From: Malaya genurostris
Taxonomy: Eukaryota > Arthropoda > Insecta > Diptera > Culicidae
DNA length: 64,000 nucleotides
Assembly: GCF_030247185.1 (NCBI RefSeq)
Contig: NC_080572.1
Location: 181,874,866 to 181,938,865 of the forward strand
Direction of reading: 5' to 3'
The notes beneath the pieces are model-generated. The model was not told the DNA's origin, did not search any database, and worked only from the letters and a program-made list of their open reading frames with translations. Of the stretch, positions 10,613-26,874 are shown piece after piece. The stretch's first letter is position 1. The number at the start of each line of letters is the position of its first letter. A program made the position numbers and the translations under genes.

Positions 10613-11970
10613 TATTTATGAGACGATTTGTAACGCCTATAAAATATAAAAGAGTAACGCATGTAATGCTTCGTAACGTCCAAAACTTATTTAAAGCTAC
10701 GGGTGCAACACTTCGTAACGCCTCTAACTTACAAAAAAGAAACGCATGTAACACTCCGGAAGCCTGTAGTTCACAAAAGAGTAACGTACGCAACGCCTAC
10801 TACTAATAAAAAACTAACGCATGTAACGAAACGCCAAAACCTTATACAGAGTAACTCAAGTCACGTTTTGTAACGCCTGTAACTTACAAAAAGTAACACC
10901 TGTAACTTACAAAAGGTAACCCTTCGTAACGCCTAGAACTAACAAAAAAGTAACGCATATAACGCACGCAACGCTTGTAACTTACAAACGAGTAACGCCC
11001 GCAACGCTTCGTAACGTATATAACTCAGAGAAAGTAATGCATGTAGAGCATCGTAACACCTATAGCTTGCATAAAAGTAGCGCATGTAACGCCCAAAACT
11101 TAAAAAAGTAACGCATGTAACGCTTGGAACTTACAAACGAGTAACGCTTGTAACGCTTCGTAACGTCATAACTCACAAAAAATTACCGCTTCTAACACCT
11201 ATAACTTTAAAAATTGTAACGCTCCGTAACGCCTATAACTTAATAAAAAGTAACGCATGTAACGATTCGTAACGCCTTTAACTTACAAAAAAATTAACGC
11301 AGGTAAAACTTCGTAACGTCTTTGACACACAAAAAGTAACACATGTAACGCTTCGTAACGCCTATAACGTACAAAGAAGTATCTCATGTAACGATTCGTA
11401 ACGCCTATAACTTACAAAACAGTAACATACATAACGCTTCGTAACGCCTGTAACTTACAAAAAAGTAACACATGTAACGCTTCGTAACGTCTATAACTTA
11501 CAAAAAAAGTATCGCATGTTACACTTCGTAAAGCCTATAACTTACAAAGAAGTAATGCATGTAACGCTTCGTAACGCCTGTAACTTACAAACAAGTAACG
11601 AATGTAACGCTTCGTAACGCTTATAAGTAACACTTCATAACGTCTATAGCTTTCAAAAATGTAACGCATGTAGCGCTTCGTTACGTTATTACTCACAAAA
11701 AAGTAATGCATTTAACGTTTCGTAACACCTTTAATTTACAAAACTGTAACGTATGTAACGTTTCGTAACATCTATAATTTACAAAAAAAAGAACGCATGC
11801 AACGCATCGTAACGCCTATAACTAACAAAAAAGTAACCTATGTAATGCTTCGTAACGCCCATAACTTACAAAAGAGCGACGGATAACACTTCGTAACACC
11901 TATAACTTCCTTAAAAGTAACGCATCGTAACTCGTTTACCGCTAGAATCTAATAACTCATAACGGTTTTG
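10613..11970. repeat. minisatellite array, block 2 (about 42-43-bp unit)
   Basis: About 30 degenerate units of the same TAACG-rich sequence as block 1. Unit lengths vary because of deletions in the A-run and of whole TAACG submodules. The block ends AATCTAATAACTCATAACGG, matching the end of block 1, which suggests the array is part of a larger unit with a defined end that has been duplicated. Confidence 0.9.
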
Positions 11971-13016
11971 TACACTTATAATTTCACAAAAATTTTTACT
12001 TTTTTATTTATGACTTCTGGTCAGTCAGTATTTTTTACTTTTTTCGGTTTTTTAACGATATCAAACTAACTAGAGATTATAAGAGGAGAAAGAATATGAA
12101 ATCATAGAGCCATAGTACTCAAGGAAGAGCAAGGATGTGAAGAATAAAGTGAGGAATAGTGAGACGTGACAAGGGTCATTTAAGTAAGCAGAAGGCTTCT
12201 CGTATCTAAACTTTCACCTTCTACCAGAGGAGTCGAACTTAGGCATCTTAGCGATACGAGTTATCCGAGTCTCTGATATGTCAGAAAGTAAAGGCAAAGG
12301 TCGTTTGCCATTTACTGTCCACAAAATAACTCATATGATTTGTAACTCCTAGTTTAAGAAAACTATCGTATGCAACGTTTTCTAGCTTCTTTAACTTAAC
12401 GTAACGCTTCCCATCTCACGATAATATCGAGTGGAACGCTTCGACAATTTTTTCCATATTGAGGACGGGTATAGCGTGCAGGGTACGTCGTTGCCCCCAC
12501 ACCCCCTCTGGATACGTGACTTTCTTTTTGATTTAAATTAAAATTATAGTTGAGAATAACAATAAAAAGACATGTTCCAACTGATTTAATCGTTGAAATG
12601 AATAAAAAATTTGTTACCAAAGAAATAGATACTAGAAAAATAATTGAGCAATTATCCAGGGTTTTTATACAATTTTTCAATAAAATTTTACTATTCGAAA
12701 TAGCTGCAGAAAGAATTGGAAAGAAACAATTTGATTCTTAAAGACAAAAAAGAGATATGATTTTATTAAATAAACGCATACATGGAAATAACAATTTCAT
12801 TATAAATTATTATCTTATTCGTTTAAACAATCAAGTTCGTAAATTCTACTAATACTACAAATATTGGATCTATCCAAAGTTCGTTCATTTTAAACTAATT
12901 TAGCAAGAAATCGTTTGTTCAGAGTTTGACAGGAACGCATGCTCATTTTTATATTATTTGTTATTTCTATCAAAATATCTGATGAAACAAAACAATCTAC
13001 TAAGAAAGAACAAATA
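11971..13016. other. AT-rich spacer, no gene seen
   Basis: No convincing coding frame. A tRNA B-box-like sequence, AGTTCGACTCC, occurs on the minus strand near 12225-12235, downstream of a degenerate A-box-like stretch, which could be a decayed tRNA-derived SINE, but no second copy was recognised. Confidence 0.35.
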
Positions 13017-13430
13017 TCTTCAGTTCTTGCAATCACTAAATGGAAACATATATTGGAGAAGCCAAATAAATGAAAAACATAGTTAGACACGATTATAAAA
13101 ATCGACTGGGTCTAAATGGTTCAAATCCTAGGCCGCCTCACGACCGGTATTCAAACATCTTCTCTGTTCATTAGACAACAAGCACTAGTCTTCTCGCTCT
13201 ATAGCTATTCTTTCGCTGAAGCACTGGGTAGGAGAGTAAATTTATAATCACTTGCTGCCTTCTGTATTGTGCCAGTTGCTGAATGGAATGCATAAGAACG
13301 CAGGTTCGAGTCCTGTCTCTGGGCGTATTTTTTTTTTCAAAAAATCATCTTTCTGTGAGTTTCTCATTTAGTTGGCTTCTCCAATATATGTTTCCACTCA
13401 GTAATTGCAAAAACTGAACTTAGTTATAGC
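13017..13430 (+). repeat. candidate tRNA-related SINE flanked by inverted repeats
   Basis: GGTTCGAGTCCTGTCTCTGG at about 13303-13322 matches an RNA polymerase III B box, followed by a T-run. The flanks 13021-13075 and 13361-13414 are inverted copies of each other (GGCTTCTCCAATATATGTTT core). A related unit with GGTTCGAGTCCCGTCTCTG and a similar 3' part is found at 36160-36400. The A box is weak, so assignment as a SINE is tentative. Confidence 0.4.
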
Positions 13431-16068
<2,638 letters not shown>

Positions 16069-16560
16069 GTGCTTTGGCGCTTACTTCCGGTAAAACTACT
16101 GGAACCGAAAGAGTCAGAATATACATTTAAACTTTATCATGGACTCCTTCGAAGCTTTCGAACGAGCTCAAGTTTGTCGAAATCGATTATATCATTTCCG
16201 AGAAAATTGTGCGGGTGGTATGCAGTTTGTTGGTTCCGGAATAAAAAGTATTGCCATGAGCCAACTAAAAAAAATGATCGAATAAAAGAATTTGAATCTT
16301 GCAACCTTGATAAAAAATTTGGTGTGGTTCGTCGGTCACGTCATTTTTACCATTATATTTCCGAAACCGGAAGTGTGCTCCATATGCCATTCGAACTTAA
16401 GCCAATGAACCAATACTAGTTTTCAAATGAACATAAAATTGTCATAATCGGCTCAGACATCTCAGAGAAAAGTGAGCGGATAGAAAAGTGCGGCTAGAAC
16501 GATTTGAATAAAGTGCATGCAGAAATACATCCACCCTTCTTAAAAAGTCAGTCGTGAGTC
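16069..16560 (+). repeat. dispersed modular repeat, degenerate copy
   Basis: Contains CTTCCGGTAAAACTACTGG, TCCGAAACCGGAAG and GGCTCAGACATCTCAGAGAA, the plus-orientation modules of the family. No clear ends. Sequence 16561-17024 beyond it is AT-rich with nothing recognised. Confidence 0.55.
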
Positions 16561-17024
16561 GAATTGGTGCAAAGTAAATGGGGGTAATAGGGGAAACTAG
16601 GGCTGAGAGGGAAATTTTCTGCATTTGTTTAGGTGTTAAATTCTTATACACATACATATAATTATATTTATTATTATAATTTTGTCTATGGGGTATTTTT
16701 TATATACTTACATATCATTTTTTGTGAAAGATACGATAAAAACTTATTTTTGAAAAATTTAGGATTTCTCTAGAAGTAGAATGAATAAAATATCTTATTT
16801 TCTCGAATCTTATTGTTATTAACATCCATGAGATTCACGAAAAAATCATAATATGCAAAAAAAATGTTAGTGTACCACTTTGACCCACCAATTTTTTACC
16901 ATTTTACTTCACGGAACTATTCCGTCAACTATGGCAACACAATTAGATAATTTCATTATATTTGTATTTAGTAACCTCTAATTAGCTCAGAAACTTACTG
17001 TCAAAATTCACTTTGGGTTATGTA

Positions 17025-17977
17025 CCTTATGATCAAAAAAGAACCGGAATTTTCATTTTAAAATTCCCGCGCTTGTCCAATCGGTAAACTTTTATTCTCT
17101 CAACGTTGGCAACACTTTTATACACATTCTGTCAAATTTTGACGCATATCGTACGATTAGTTTTTGTTTGGCGTCTATACAAAGAAGTTGAAAAAATTTC
17201 GTGTGGCGATTTTTATAATGGATGAAAATGTAGAACAACGGCTCGCCTTCGAAGCGCGATTCGGTCGATTGTTGTGCGGTTTCGACGTCATATTCATAGA
17301 TCCACACCTCATCACCAGTTATGATGCATTCGATGAATGTGGGGTCACTATCTGCGTTGGAAATCATCTCTTTGGCCACATCAACACGACGCTGTTTTTG
17401 AATGAAATTCAGCTTTTTTGGCACCAGCCGAGAAGCGACGCGTTTCAAACCCAAAACATCAGTTAAAATGTGTTCAGCTGATCCATAAGAGATGCCCATC
17501 AACACAGCAATCTCTCTAATCGGTACAGAACGATTTTGCAACACGATTTGCTTCGCCGATTCAATGTTTTCTTCAGTAACAGATGTTGTTGGGCGGCCAG
17601 GGATCTCATCATGATCCAAGCTTGTACGACCACCTTTGAAGCGTTTATACCACTCGTATGCTTATGTTTTTCCTAGACACGATTCACCAATGGCCTTTTC
17701 TAACATTTTCAACGTTTCGGAACACTCAAATCCATTTGCAACACAAAATTTGATGCACGCACGTTATTCTAAATTTTCATCCATTATAAAAATCGCCACA
17801 CGAAAATTTTTCAACTTCTTTGTATAGACGCCAAACAAAAACTAATTCGACGATATGCGTCAAAATTTGACAGAATGTGTATAAAAGTGTTGCCAACGTT
17901 GAGAGAATAATAGTTTACCGATTGGACAAACGCGGGAATTTTAAAATGAAAACTCCGGTTCTTCTTTGATCATAAGG
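17025..17977 (-). mobile_element. fold-back mariner derivative, copy 2 (953 bp, TA target duplication)
   Basis: Same length and structure as 1284-2236: inverted arms 17025-17240 and 17762-17977 (216 bp each), and a 521-bp centre with the N-terminal half of a mariner transposase. TA flanks both ends (17023-17024 and 17978-17979), as expected after mariner-type insertion. Equal size and shared defects mean both copies descend from one rearranged element that was later moved by a transposase supplied elsewhere. Confidence 0.9.
17241..17784 (-). pseudogene. mariner transposase, N-terminal half only (copy 2)
   Basis: ATG at 17784. The frame carries two stops (GAATAACG in the first codons and the shared TAA in ACATAAGCATACGAG). 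It then reads GRPTTSVTEENIESAKQIV, REIAVLMGISYGSAEHIL, LVPKKLNFIQKQRRVD and TGDEVWIYEYDVETAQQS before the inverted arm begins. The first catalytic Asp is present; the rest of the catalytic domain is gone. Confidence 0.8.
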
Positions 17978-18979
17978 TACCCTTCAATTTTAAAATGTTA
18001 ATTTCGATAATTTACCATTTTGTCACCAGTCTCGTCTACTGAAAACGTTTGCAAAACTTAATACTACTCGTAGCAAGCCGAACCTGATTTTGTCCCCTTT
18101 TTTCCTATTAGTTTCTGGAATTGCCCTAGATACTCCGTTCGAGGCTCACTCTGCACGAAGGATTGGCGAACTTCGATAAAAATATTATTTTCAGCAGTTT
18201 TCAGATGTTTTTTTCTTCAAGCAGTTTTAGCCGCTCTATCTCTCTGGTCTGCTCTGAGACATGACTGGCATCGATTCAAGAATCCGCATGGAAAAGTATA
18301 TGTTGTTTGTGTACTTCTTCAGCGTTTGAACGGTTGCCAAGAGCGTTCATCCTTCTCCAGAAGAAAGATGTTACTTTAAATACAGGGTCAGTTATATTCG
18401 ATGCTCACGAAGTCTGTCTTACAATCGACAACTTTTTCATTCTGTTGTGAAGTTAGCAATATTAAGAAATCATCGCACGTTGATGCTTGAGCGTTTTCTT
18501 CATGACTGCTGCAAATCAACTGATTTTTTCCTCTATACAACAGCAGTGAGAGCATTTCACTAGAGTGATACACCAGTGTGTAAGTTTCATTTCTACACTG
18601 CGGATGCATTCGATGGGCTCCACACAAAAAGGAAAGCGCACTTCTTCTCAGTGTCCTTTAGCCAGACTTTGAGTGTGTGCTTGTGTTGAAAGAAACTGGT
18701 GCGAGAGAACCACATACTCTTCGCATGAATCGCTCTCACGTGCTCTCGCCTAAATACTCCCAAGTGATCACTGGCGCGAGATGGTATACTACAGAGGAGA
18801 CAGATATCTCTGTACAACAGGTTTGATACAATTGCTGATACACAGGTGAATTTAGAATCGAGGAGCCGGGAAATCACATGAAAAATCGCAAACATCATTT
18901 CATTTTTTTTCAATGCATAAATTTTTATTCGAGAAAAATATCTTTAGCTTGAATTGTGGGTGCATATTAATTTTGTCTT
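17978..18979. other. spacer, no gene supported
   Basis: About 1 kb. Overlapping minus-strand frames at 18388-18627 and 18593-18913 have no recognisable domain. The stretch around 18690-18860 is less AT-rich and includes CTCTCACGTGCTCTCGCC, but no splice-supported exon was found. Confidence 0.3.
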
Positions 18980-19560
18980 TCTATGTAGACAGGCTATAGA
19001 TTTGCTGTCCGGGACCACGAAAACCCATAGTTTTATATACCATTCGACTCAGCTCGACGAGATTGGTGCGAGTTCTTTTTAAAAGCTTTTCTCTCCCCTT
19101 AATTTCCTCGGAGATGACTGAACTGATTTCAGCAAGATCAGGATCATTTGATAGCTACTATTGATCCATTGATCGAGTTTCAAGATAAAATTATAGTTTG
19201 AAGATAAAATTATTCGGAGATATAATGATATAAGTGGTGTAACCGACAAATCTCCGCTTTTTCTCCTTTTTTCTCTCCGTTCATTTTTTTCCGAGATGGC
19301 GAAACCAATTTCAGTAAGCTTAGGCTCGTATAAAAGTACTGTTAGTTCCTTGATTAACTTTGAAGATCAAATGACGGCCACGTCCGATTCCGAAGATATA
19401 ATTGTATAAGTGACATATCCGGCAAATCGCAATTTTTTCAATAAGCTAAATTTTCTTGGAGATGCCGGAAATGTTTTTGAGAATCTTATACACGTTACCA
19501 GGTTGTTTGAAATGTTTTCAATGCTCATGTCGATGCCCTTAGAATTTTGGTGTTTCTAAT
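18980..19560 (-). repeat. dispersed modular repeat, copy
   Basis: Inverse-orientation landmarks: ATATACCATTCGACTCAGCT, CGAGATGGCGAAACCAATTT, and two modules with GAAGATCAAAT and GATATAATGATATAAGTGG. This subtype (regular GATATAATTGTATAAGTGAC modules) is closest to the copy at 10023-10612. Confidence 0.6.
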
Positions 19561-20684
<1,124 letters not shown>

Positions 20685-20719
20685 TAAAATAGGTATACAA
20701 TTCGCTCAAAGTTTAGAAA

Positions 20720-20870
20720 AATGTTCCGAGGCCCGGAGGGCCGAGTTTCATATACCAATCGATTCAGCTCGACGAACTGAGCAAATGGTCTCACCGTCAC
20801 CCTGAATTCTGTTGAATGGTTTTGAGATCGGATGTTTACTTTTGATGTGGAACACATCTTTATTTTCTAC
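20720..20870 (-). repeat. dispersed modular repeat, short fragment
   Basis: GAGGCCCGGAGGGCCGAGTT, ATACCAATCGATTCAGCTCG and ACGAACTGAGCAAATGG match the head segment of the family; the module part is missing. Sequence 20871-21240 beyond it is AT-rich with nothing recognised. Confidence 0.6.
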
Positions 20871-21240
20871 ATAGGGGTGCAAATTAGAAACTCAAGGAAA
20901 AATACACATAGAAATGTGGTCAGGTTTTAAACACTTACAGTTCAGCCAATTTTGCATCAATTATTAATATTATTTCACCATTTGATTGGAAATATTTCTA
21001 AGTTTTGATTTGAATGTATCAAGACACGTATTTTCAATTATGTATGATTGAAATTTTGATTAATAGCTACCAGTGTCCTATTGTCTGCTAAAAATCTCCG
21101 GCATACCGGATTTCCCTGCCACAGACGACGGGTTTGAAGAAGTAAGCGATATATCAAAGGGAAAGCATCGCTCTGATTGGTCAATCGATTCAAAAGCGAA
21201 GCTGTTGGAAGCACGCGAATCTTTAAATAAAAGCTAAATA

Positions 21241-22290
21241 ACATGGAAAAGCCAGCGATCGCAAAACAACTAAAATATTAGTTGTTTTTCTGATTTTGAT
21301 TAGTTAAAATTTGGTACAACTAATCGACTGTTGTTTTAACTAATCTGTCATTTTTTATTTATCGTGCTGGCAGCTTAGCAATGACACCCAACAAAGACAC
21401 GCACCACAAACAAGTAATGAAACGTTTCGGTTGAGCAATGCCAAACAGCCTGAGCGAACAATGAAACGTTTCAATGAGGTGTCACTCGTGCAATTGAGCA
21501 AAGACACAATCCCAGCAAAGTTACTTATATGCATGAAGGCAAAAAATGTCTCAGTTGTTTCAACCAATTATTCAGTTATTTGAACTTAAGACGCCAATTG
21601 CAATAAATATTTTTTACTGTTAGTCTCTTCGGAGGGCAGCTTATCGTTCACTGCTTGCACAACGAAATTTTACCTAATGAACTGCTTATATCTTTATCAC
21701 TAAATTCACAAAGAATATAGAAATGCACCAAAAGATTACATTTCTCAAAAGGAAACTCACCAGAAAAATGGTCACAGGGAATTCGGAAATTTTTCCTTCA
21801 CTTGCAGAATGGCTCGCTGGTAAACCTAATGCTACAGATACACTTTCAAGAAAATACAAATAGTACCACTTCATTGACATGAACTGTCCTAGAATACATT
21901 ACTCTCAGATGAAATTAAAACATTTATACTGTAGGAATATCTATTTAACACATGGAAAACTTGTTTTACAATTAACTGTTATATTCTTCTGCATACTTTC
22001 ACTTACATAAAACGACCACTACGTAACTAACATAAATGACGTTCATTTGCCATTGAAAATTTTCAATATGAAACGTTTCTGGTGAAATGAAGAGGTTTTT
22101 TGTTCTGCGTTTTGCTGTCTTCGCTCTCCGCCAAGTAACAGCATTTGAATACAACAATTTCGGTTACCTGAATGGTTATGACAAAATCAACAGATATGTT
22201 AGTTAAATCAACAACATTTTAGTTGAAACAACCAGGGCGTGAAACAACAATTGCAATATTGTAATTTTGTGATCTGCGGCTTCTCCGTGT
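21241..22290. mobile_element. candidate inverted-repeat transposon of unknown family (about 1.05 kb)
   Basis: The left end ACATGGAAAAGCCAGCGATC and the right end (read inversely) ACACGGAGAAGCCGCAGATC match, followed on both sides by CAAAA and by TAGTTGTTT/GTTAGTTAAA-type sequence. No convincing coding frame lies inside and no target duplication is clear. Other spots with TTTTCCGTGTATA (about 25078) may be ends of relatives. Could be a MITE; the family is not recognised. Confidence 0.35.
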
Positions 22291-23310
22291 ATAACTAACG
22301 ATTCAATCCTACGCATAGCATGCTAGAGGTAGATTGTTGCTAGACAGCAAGACAAAAAGTGTCATAAAACGATTTGAAGCTTTAATTGGTTTGCTTTGAT
22401 CTTGTGTCATGCGAGTTTGGATAAAATGCTTAGTGATTTTAATTTAAATAAGATGAACTCGATAGTAGAGAACTGAACGCTATAAAAATAACTGCATGCA
22501 TACGAAACTTGAATACAAGCTTGGCGAAATGAAGCTTAAAAATCGAAATCCGTTACGCTAGTATGCACGTAGTGATAATTGAATATATTTGGGCTATTTA
22601 TGTAATATCGGTAATTTCGTCTAATACAAGACAAACACAAATCAAGGCAAACAGAGTCCGGGTTCGCGTGTTCGATGTTGGTTCTTATAACACTGAGGTC
22701 TTTTGTTACGCGGGATATACGCACCGCGTAATTTCGGAAATCCGCATATAAAACAGTATAGCTTCGGAAATCCTCGTAAAACAAACTTGTTCCACATCAA
22801 TAGCTCGAACAACCACATGGGGCTGATCCTTCTAGTTTTTGAGTTATACGAAGTTTTATGTCAAAATTTGCTGACAGTATCTGTCACATTTGATCTTGAA
22901 AACAGAATATGTTTCCAGACTTAGATTCCGCATGGTAAAAGCTATCCAACAAGCCATAGATTGTTAAAACCCGTTCATTTTTAACGGAGATATCAACATT
23001 TTTGTGTAAGCGACTTTTCCCCCTATTCCGGCAGTAGTAGTTTTGAGTGCTGTATGACAAAGCAATGCTAAGGAGCAACGTGAAACACGATTTTTTATAC
23101 TGTTACATACAATTGTTTCTAAGTACCAAAAAGACTGTGTACAACATCCTTTTTCATGACTTTTGCCTCGGAACGATTTTAGCACGGTTCGTTTTTGGCA
23201 ACATAATCGTTCGAATATGACATATGTAAACCAGATGATGGCAGCATTTTCGAGTTGAAAGCAATTACATAACTATATTGATTTAAACTACTTACAGCAA
23301 TAAATGCTGA
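22291..23310. other. spacer, no gene supported
   Basis: Overlapping short frames on both strands (22536-23185) show no domain features, and none starts in a convincing context. No transposon landmarks recognised. Confidence 0.3.
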
Positions 23311-24435
23311 AAAAATACACCAATATACCATTCGAATCAGTTCGTCGAAATCAGCAAATGCGTGTGTGACAAATAATTTCACGTTTTCTATATACTCAGA
23401 TTCATATGAAAAGTCGTATGTACCCAAACAAGGCTCGTGAATTATGTTTGGATCCGACTTCTGGTTCCGGAACTACAGGATAATATGTGCAACGATTGTG
23501 TAACTCATTTTTCTCGTAGATGACTGAACCGATCTAAGATTCAAATGAAATCTAAGAATCATCTAGGATTCAAATCAAAAGTTTTAAGTTCCTATAAAAT
23601 ATCCTGCTTTTCAGTCAGATCCAACTTCCGGTTTATCACCCCTAATCACCCTGTATCCAGTATAAAAATGTCCACTTCACATAAATTAATCAGGTTTATC
23701 GGGTTCGCAGATTTGAATAGTCGATAACCAAATAAACTTATTTCAGTTTTAGCGGTATTCAGTTTTCGATTCGGATTCAATTCGCACTACGATTTTTCAA
23801 AGATGTCTACACTAATTTTCAAACATTTTGAAACAAATGTAAACTATACAGCTACTCAGGTGATTTTATCTGACTTCGGCTACACCGATTTTCGGATTCC
23901 GGTTCCAGTATCGAATCGTTTCTCAAAGCTCAATCGTTTTCTGAAAAAAATTTAAAATCGACAAAGACAAAATTAATTAATATTATCCAATTTGGACTTC
24001 CGATTCTGGAATTACAGAATGATGAATTTTCAAAATAATCAACAAGATGATAATCTCGAAGAGCTTTAAAGTTAGGCTCAAAACTATTGCAAATTATTCG
24101 TCATAAGGCCATACGAATCGGTTTGGGTTATGCTGGTTCCTGAATACCGGCTCTAAAAGTACTTTAAATTACCGTAAACCCTAAAGTGGAACTTACTTCG
24201 ACATCCCACGGAATGTTCAATCGATTGTCACACGTTTAGATTCAAATTCGATCCAATTTGCAGTTTCGACATTACAGAATAATGAGTGATTGAAATCTCA
24301 AATAGCCGCTTAAAACGACGGTCATTAAAATAATGTCATGACAACTCAAACACTCAAGAATATTTTTGCAAAAAACACATGCGGATTGATAAAAAAAGGT
24401 ATCATCTCACTGCTAGGTGGATTAAGCACGTTTTT
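23311..24435 (-). repeat. dispersed modular repeat, long copy
   Basis: Starts ATATACCATTCGAATCAGTT, has several modules (TCTCGTAGATGACTGAACCG, CTTCTGGTTCCGGAACTACA and others) and ends with AAGGTATCATCTCACTGCTA and GGTGGATTAAGCACG. The last 85 bp are nearly identical to 53560-53645 in the larp4 intron. Confidence 0.65.
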
Positions 24436-26874
24436 AATATGTTAAAGCAGCTTTTGTGTGTTGTTTATTGAACATGTTGAAAAAGTATCGATCACAATTA
24501 TTAACTTCAGTAAAATTTTGTGAGTGTCTTCTTAATTCTTTTAAGTATACATACCACAAGAAAATGACGTTTGAAAATTGATGCTGCTACTTTACTATAT
24601 CAAACAAGATAACCTGTTTTTATTCTATTACAGAGAAGAACAGGACCGCTACTTTCATCCGATTTTGACAAATCAGCCAGTCTTACAATTTTAGTCATGG
24701 TTTGATTTACACCAAAAAAGCCGTGTTGAAATTGTAGATTGCTGCTATTACGTTCGAGTTGTTGTCAAATATAATGCCAGCAAAATAGTCGCTTTTCATG
24801 TGTTTAATGGAAGCGGTCATTTGATCGACATTATTTTCTAAGTTAATTGTTAATACATGGCATCATACATAAATAAATCTTATTCATTTTCTATAATCGG
24901 CCTAAAAAAACGCGGAGTTATTAAACATTTCAATTGGTCCTGTCTAGATAGCGCACTCTGCGCTAATGAAAATTTTTTTTCAACTGTTTGAATCTTAGTC
25001 ATATCAAAAATTTTAAGTTGAAACTGTCAGAGCAAGAAACAATAATTTCAATATTACAATAATGTTGCTGAGAGTGGTTTTCCGTGTATAAGAAATGTGT
25101 TTTTGATATGTTGCGTCTTCTACTTATCAGTGCATTGCAGTTCAAATTGAACTGCTAGTGCAACATGACCCGAAGCAATTTTTTTAATATCATTTATAAA
25201 CTCACACATGTAAACTATCAGTACTAATCAGTACAGTGAAGTTTACTACTTTTATACTCCGATCTTAGAAAGTCAACTTACCTAGCATGCGATCGACAAA
25301 TGGTCAAGCATGTTTAGCCTTTTTCGTACAGGAAACTGCTCGATACTCGATACGGTTACTTCTCGGGCTTTCCTTTGTTTATCTATCTATCTGCCCGATT
25401 GGTAATAAGCGACAAATTTGTTTATTGTATTCCTAATCCGTTGCACACAAAATGAACAAAAGAGGCGATTATTTTTTTTTGTTCTCACTGCATTCCATTC
25501 ATGTAATATTCAAAACACCAACTTTGCTCTCCCCTTTCCGCATATTTCAGGCCCATATAAATCGATACTTCGCCATTTACTTTCTTTAGTTTCCCTGTTT
25601 TGGTAGAGCTAAGCTGAATGTACCGAAAAGCCACCCTTCCTACAATGTTAAGGTGTCTTTCGTGCAACCACTCTGCTACGCTTATTGCGAAAAGTGGCAA
25701 AAAAATCGATAACTTCGCTCCCAATGGACACGGCTTTGCACTTTTTGCCTTTTCATTACATACTTCTATTTGTAGTTGCACACGTGTATTCGGTTCACAA
25801 ACCGCATAAACAAATTTGAGTGCTTATGCGAGCACTGAATTCGACATTTTCGCATTCATTAGTACCAAGTAACCTTGTATGGTTGTAGGAAAATGTTAGT
25901 TTCGTTTATTTTTTCGTTCGCCACTAAACCGCGCACTATCGTTTCACATCGGTAACGCAACATCCACTGTTGTTCTTCGGCTAGAGGTATGGGAGCCAAG
26001 ATGGCGACCCAACATAGCAACCCACTTCTTTGCTAACCGCAGCATAGACTTTTCCCGTACAGTTATTCGTACTATCTTCACGAATCCTAGGTACCTAGGA
26101 TATCCCTAAGAAAGAAAACCTCTTTTTTTATTGTTTCGGAACCACTACCGATCAACTCGCGGGTAAAGAATTTTTATTGTTTTGCTCGTAGGGTTGGATT
26201 GAAAGATGATAGGTCGGACTGGGACGAGGCAATATCAGGAACGTACGCGCGCGATGGTGACTTGCCTCTGTTCCGCACGGTGAGCGATTTGAATGAGAAC
26301 TAAGCCAGCAAACGCTCGATATGTCCACGAAGGGTGCAATGTATCGGAGCAGTGGCTATAACATGCCATTTACCGTCGTCGGCGTCCCGCTGGGTTGTAT
26401 ATGTACAGATGCGCGTTTTCTCTCTTGTTCTCTCATGTTGTCTTTCTGGATCTCTTCTGTTTGCATGGATGGATGCCGCACTAGCAGAAGAATACATAGC
26501 GAACGGTATCCAAGCCACCTTCACCAACATGAATGGGTGGGGTGGTTCCAACAGGATTTTTATGCTTGTATGCTTCGTTCTTGTTTTTATTTGCATTACG
26601 AGCTGCCGATCTTCATAAGGTTGCCATCGTAGACGGAGAAAAAAGATAATCGAATTGAAAAGAATTTATTTATCTAATTTTTTAAAAACATGGCCTTCCA
26701 GTGCAAGAAAACAGGCCTATATCTTTTTATTACACTAGGAAGTATGAGATTGTTTTTTCAATGAATTAAAAAGAATCGAATAGTACATGTTTTGTTAAGT
26801 TTGTGAAATAATGTTTATGTGGAAGGTTATAGATTGTACGACTCCTGCCATAAACCCCTTTTTCTCTTTCTCAT
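24436..26874. other. spacer with a GC-richer island, no confirmed gene
   Basis: The part 24436-25400 is AT-rich with nothing recognised. The part 25860-26640 is less AT-rich and contains CpG-bearing stretches (TACGCGCGCGATGG). A possible small plus-strand exon at 26192-26279 is described in the findings. Open frames at 25485-25781, 26300-26596 and 26334-26618 overlap one another on opposite strands and cannot all be real; none has a recognised domain. The island might be a promoter or 5' exon region. Confidence 0.3.

Noticed and set aside
9315..11970. TAACG array as a CRISPR-like or telomeric array
   Set aside because: Units are contiguous and degenerate without unique spacers, no cas-like genes exist in this eukaryotic context, and the unit is not a known insect telomere repeat.
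25485..26618. Overlapping frames on both strands as a gene
   Set aside because: They contradict each other by strand, have no domain features and no consistent splice pattern; only one small possible exon is kept as a low-interest finding.
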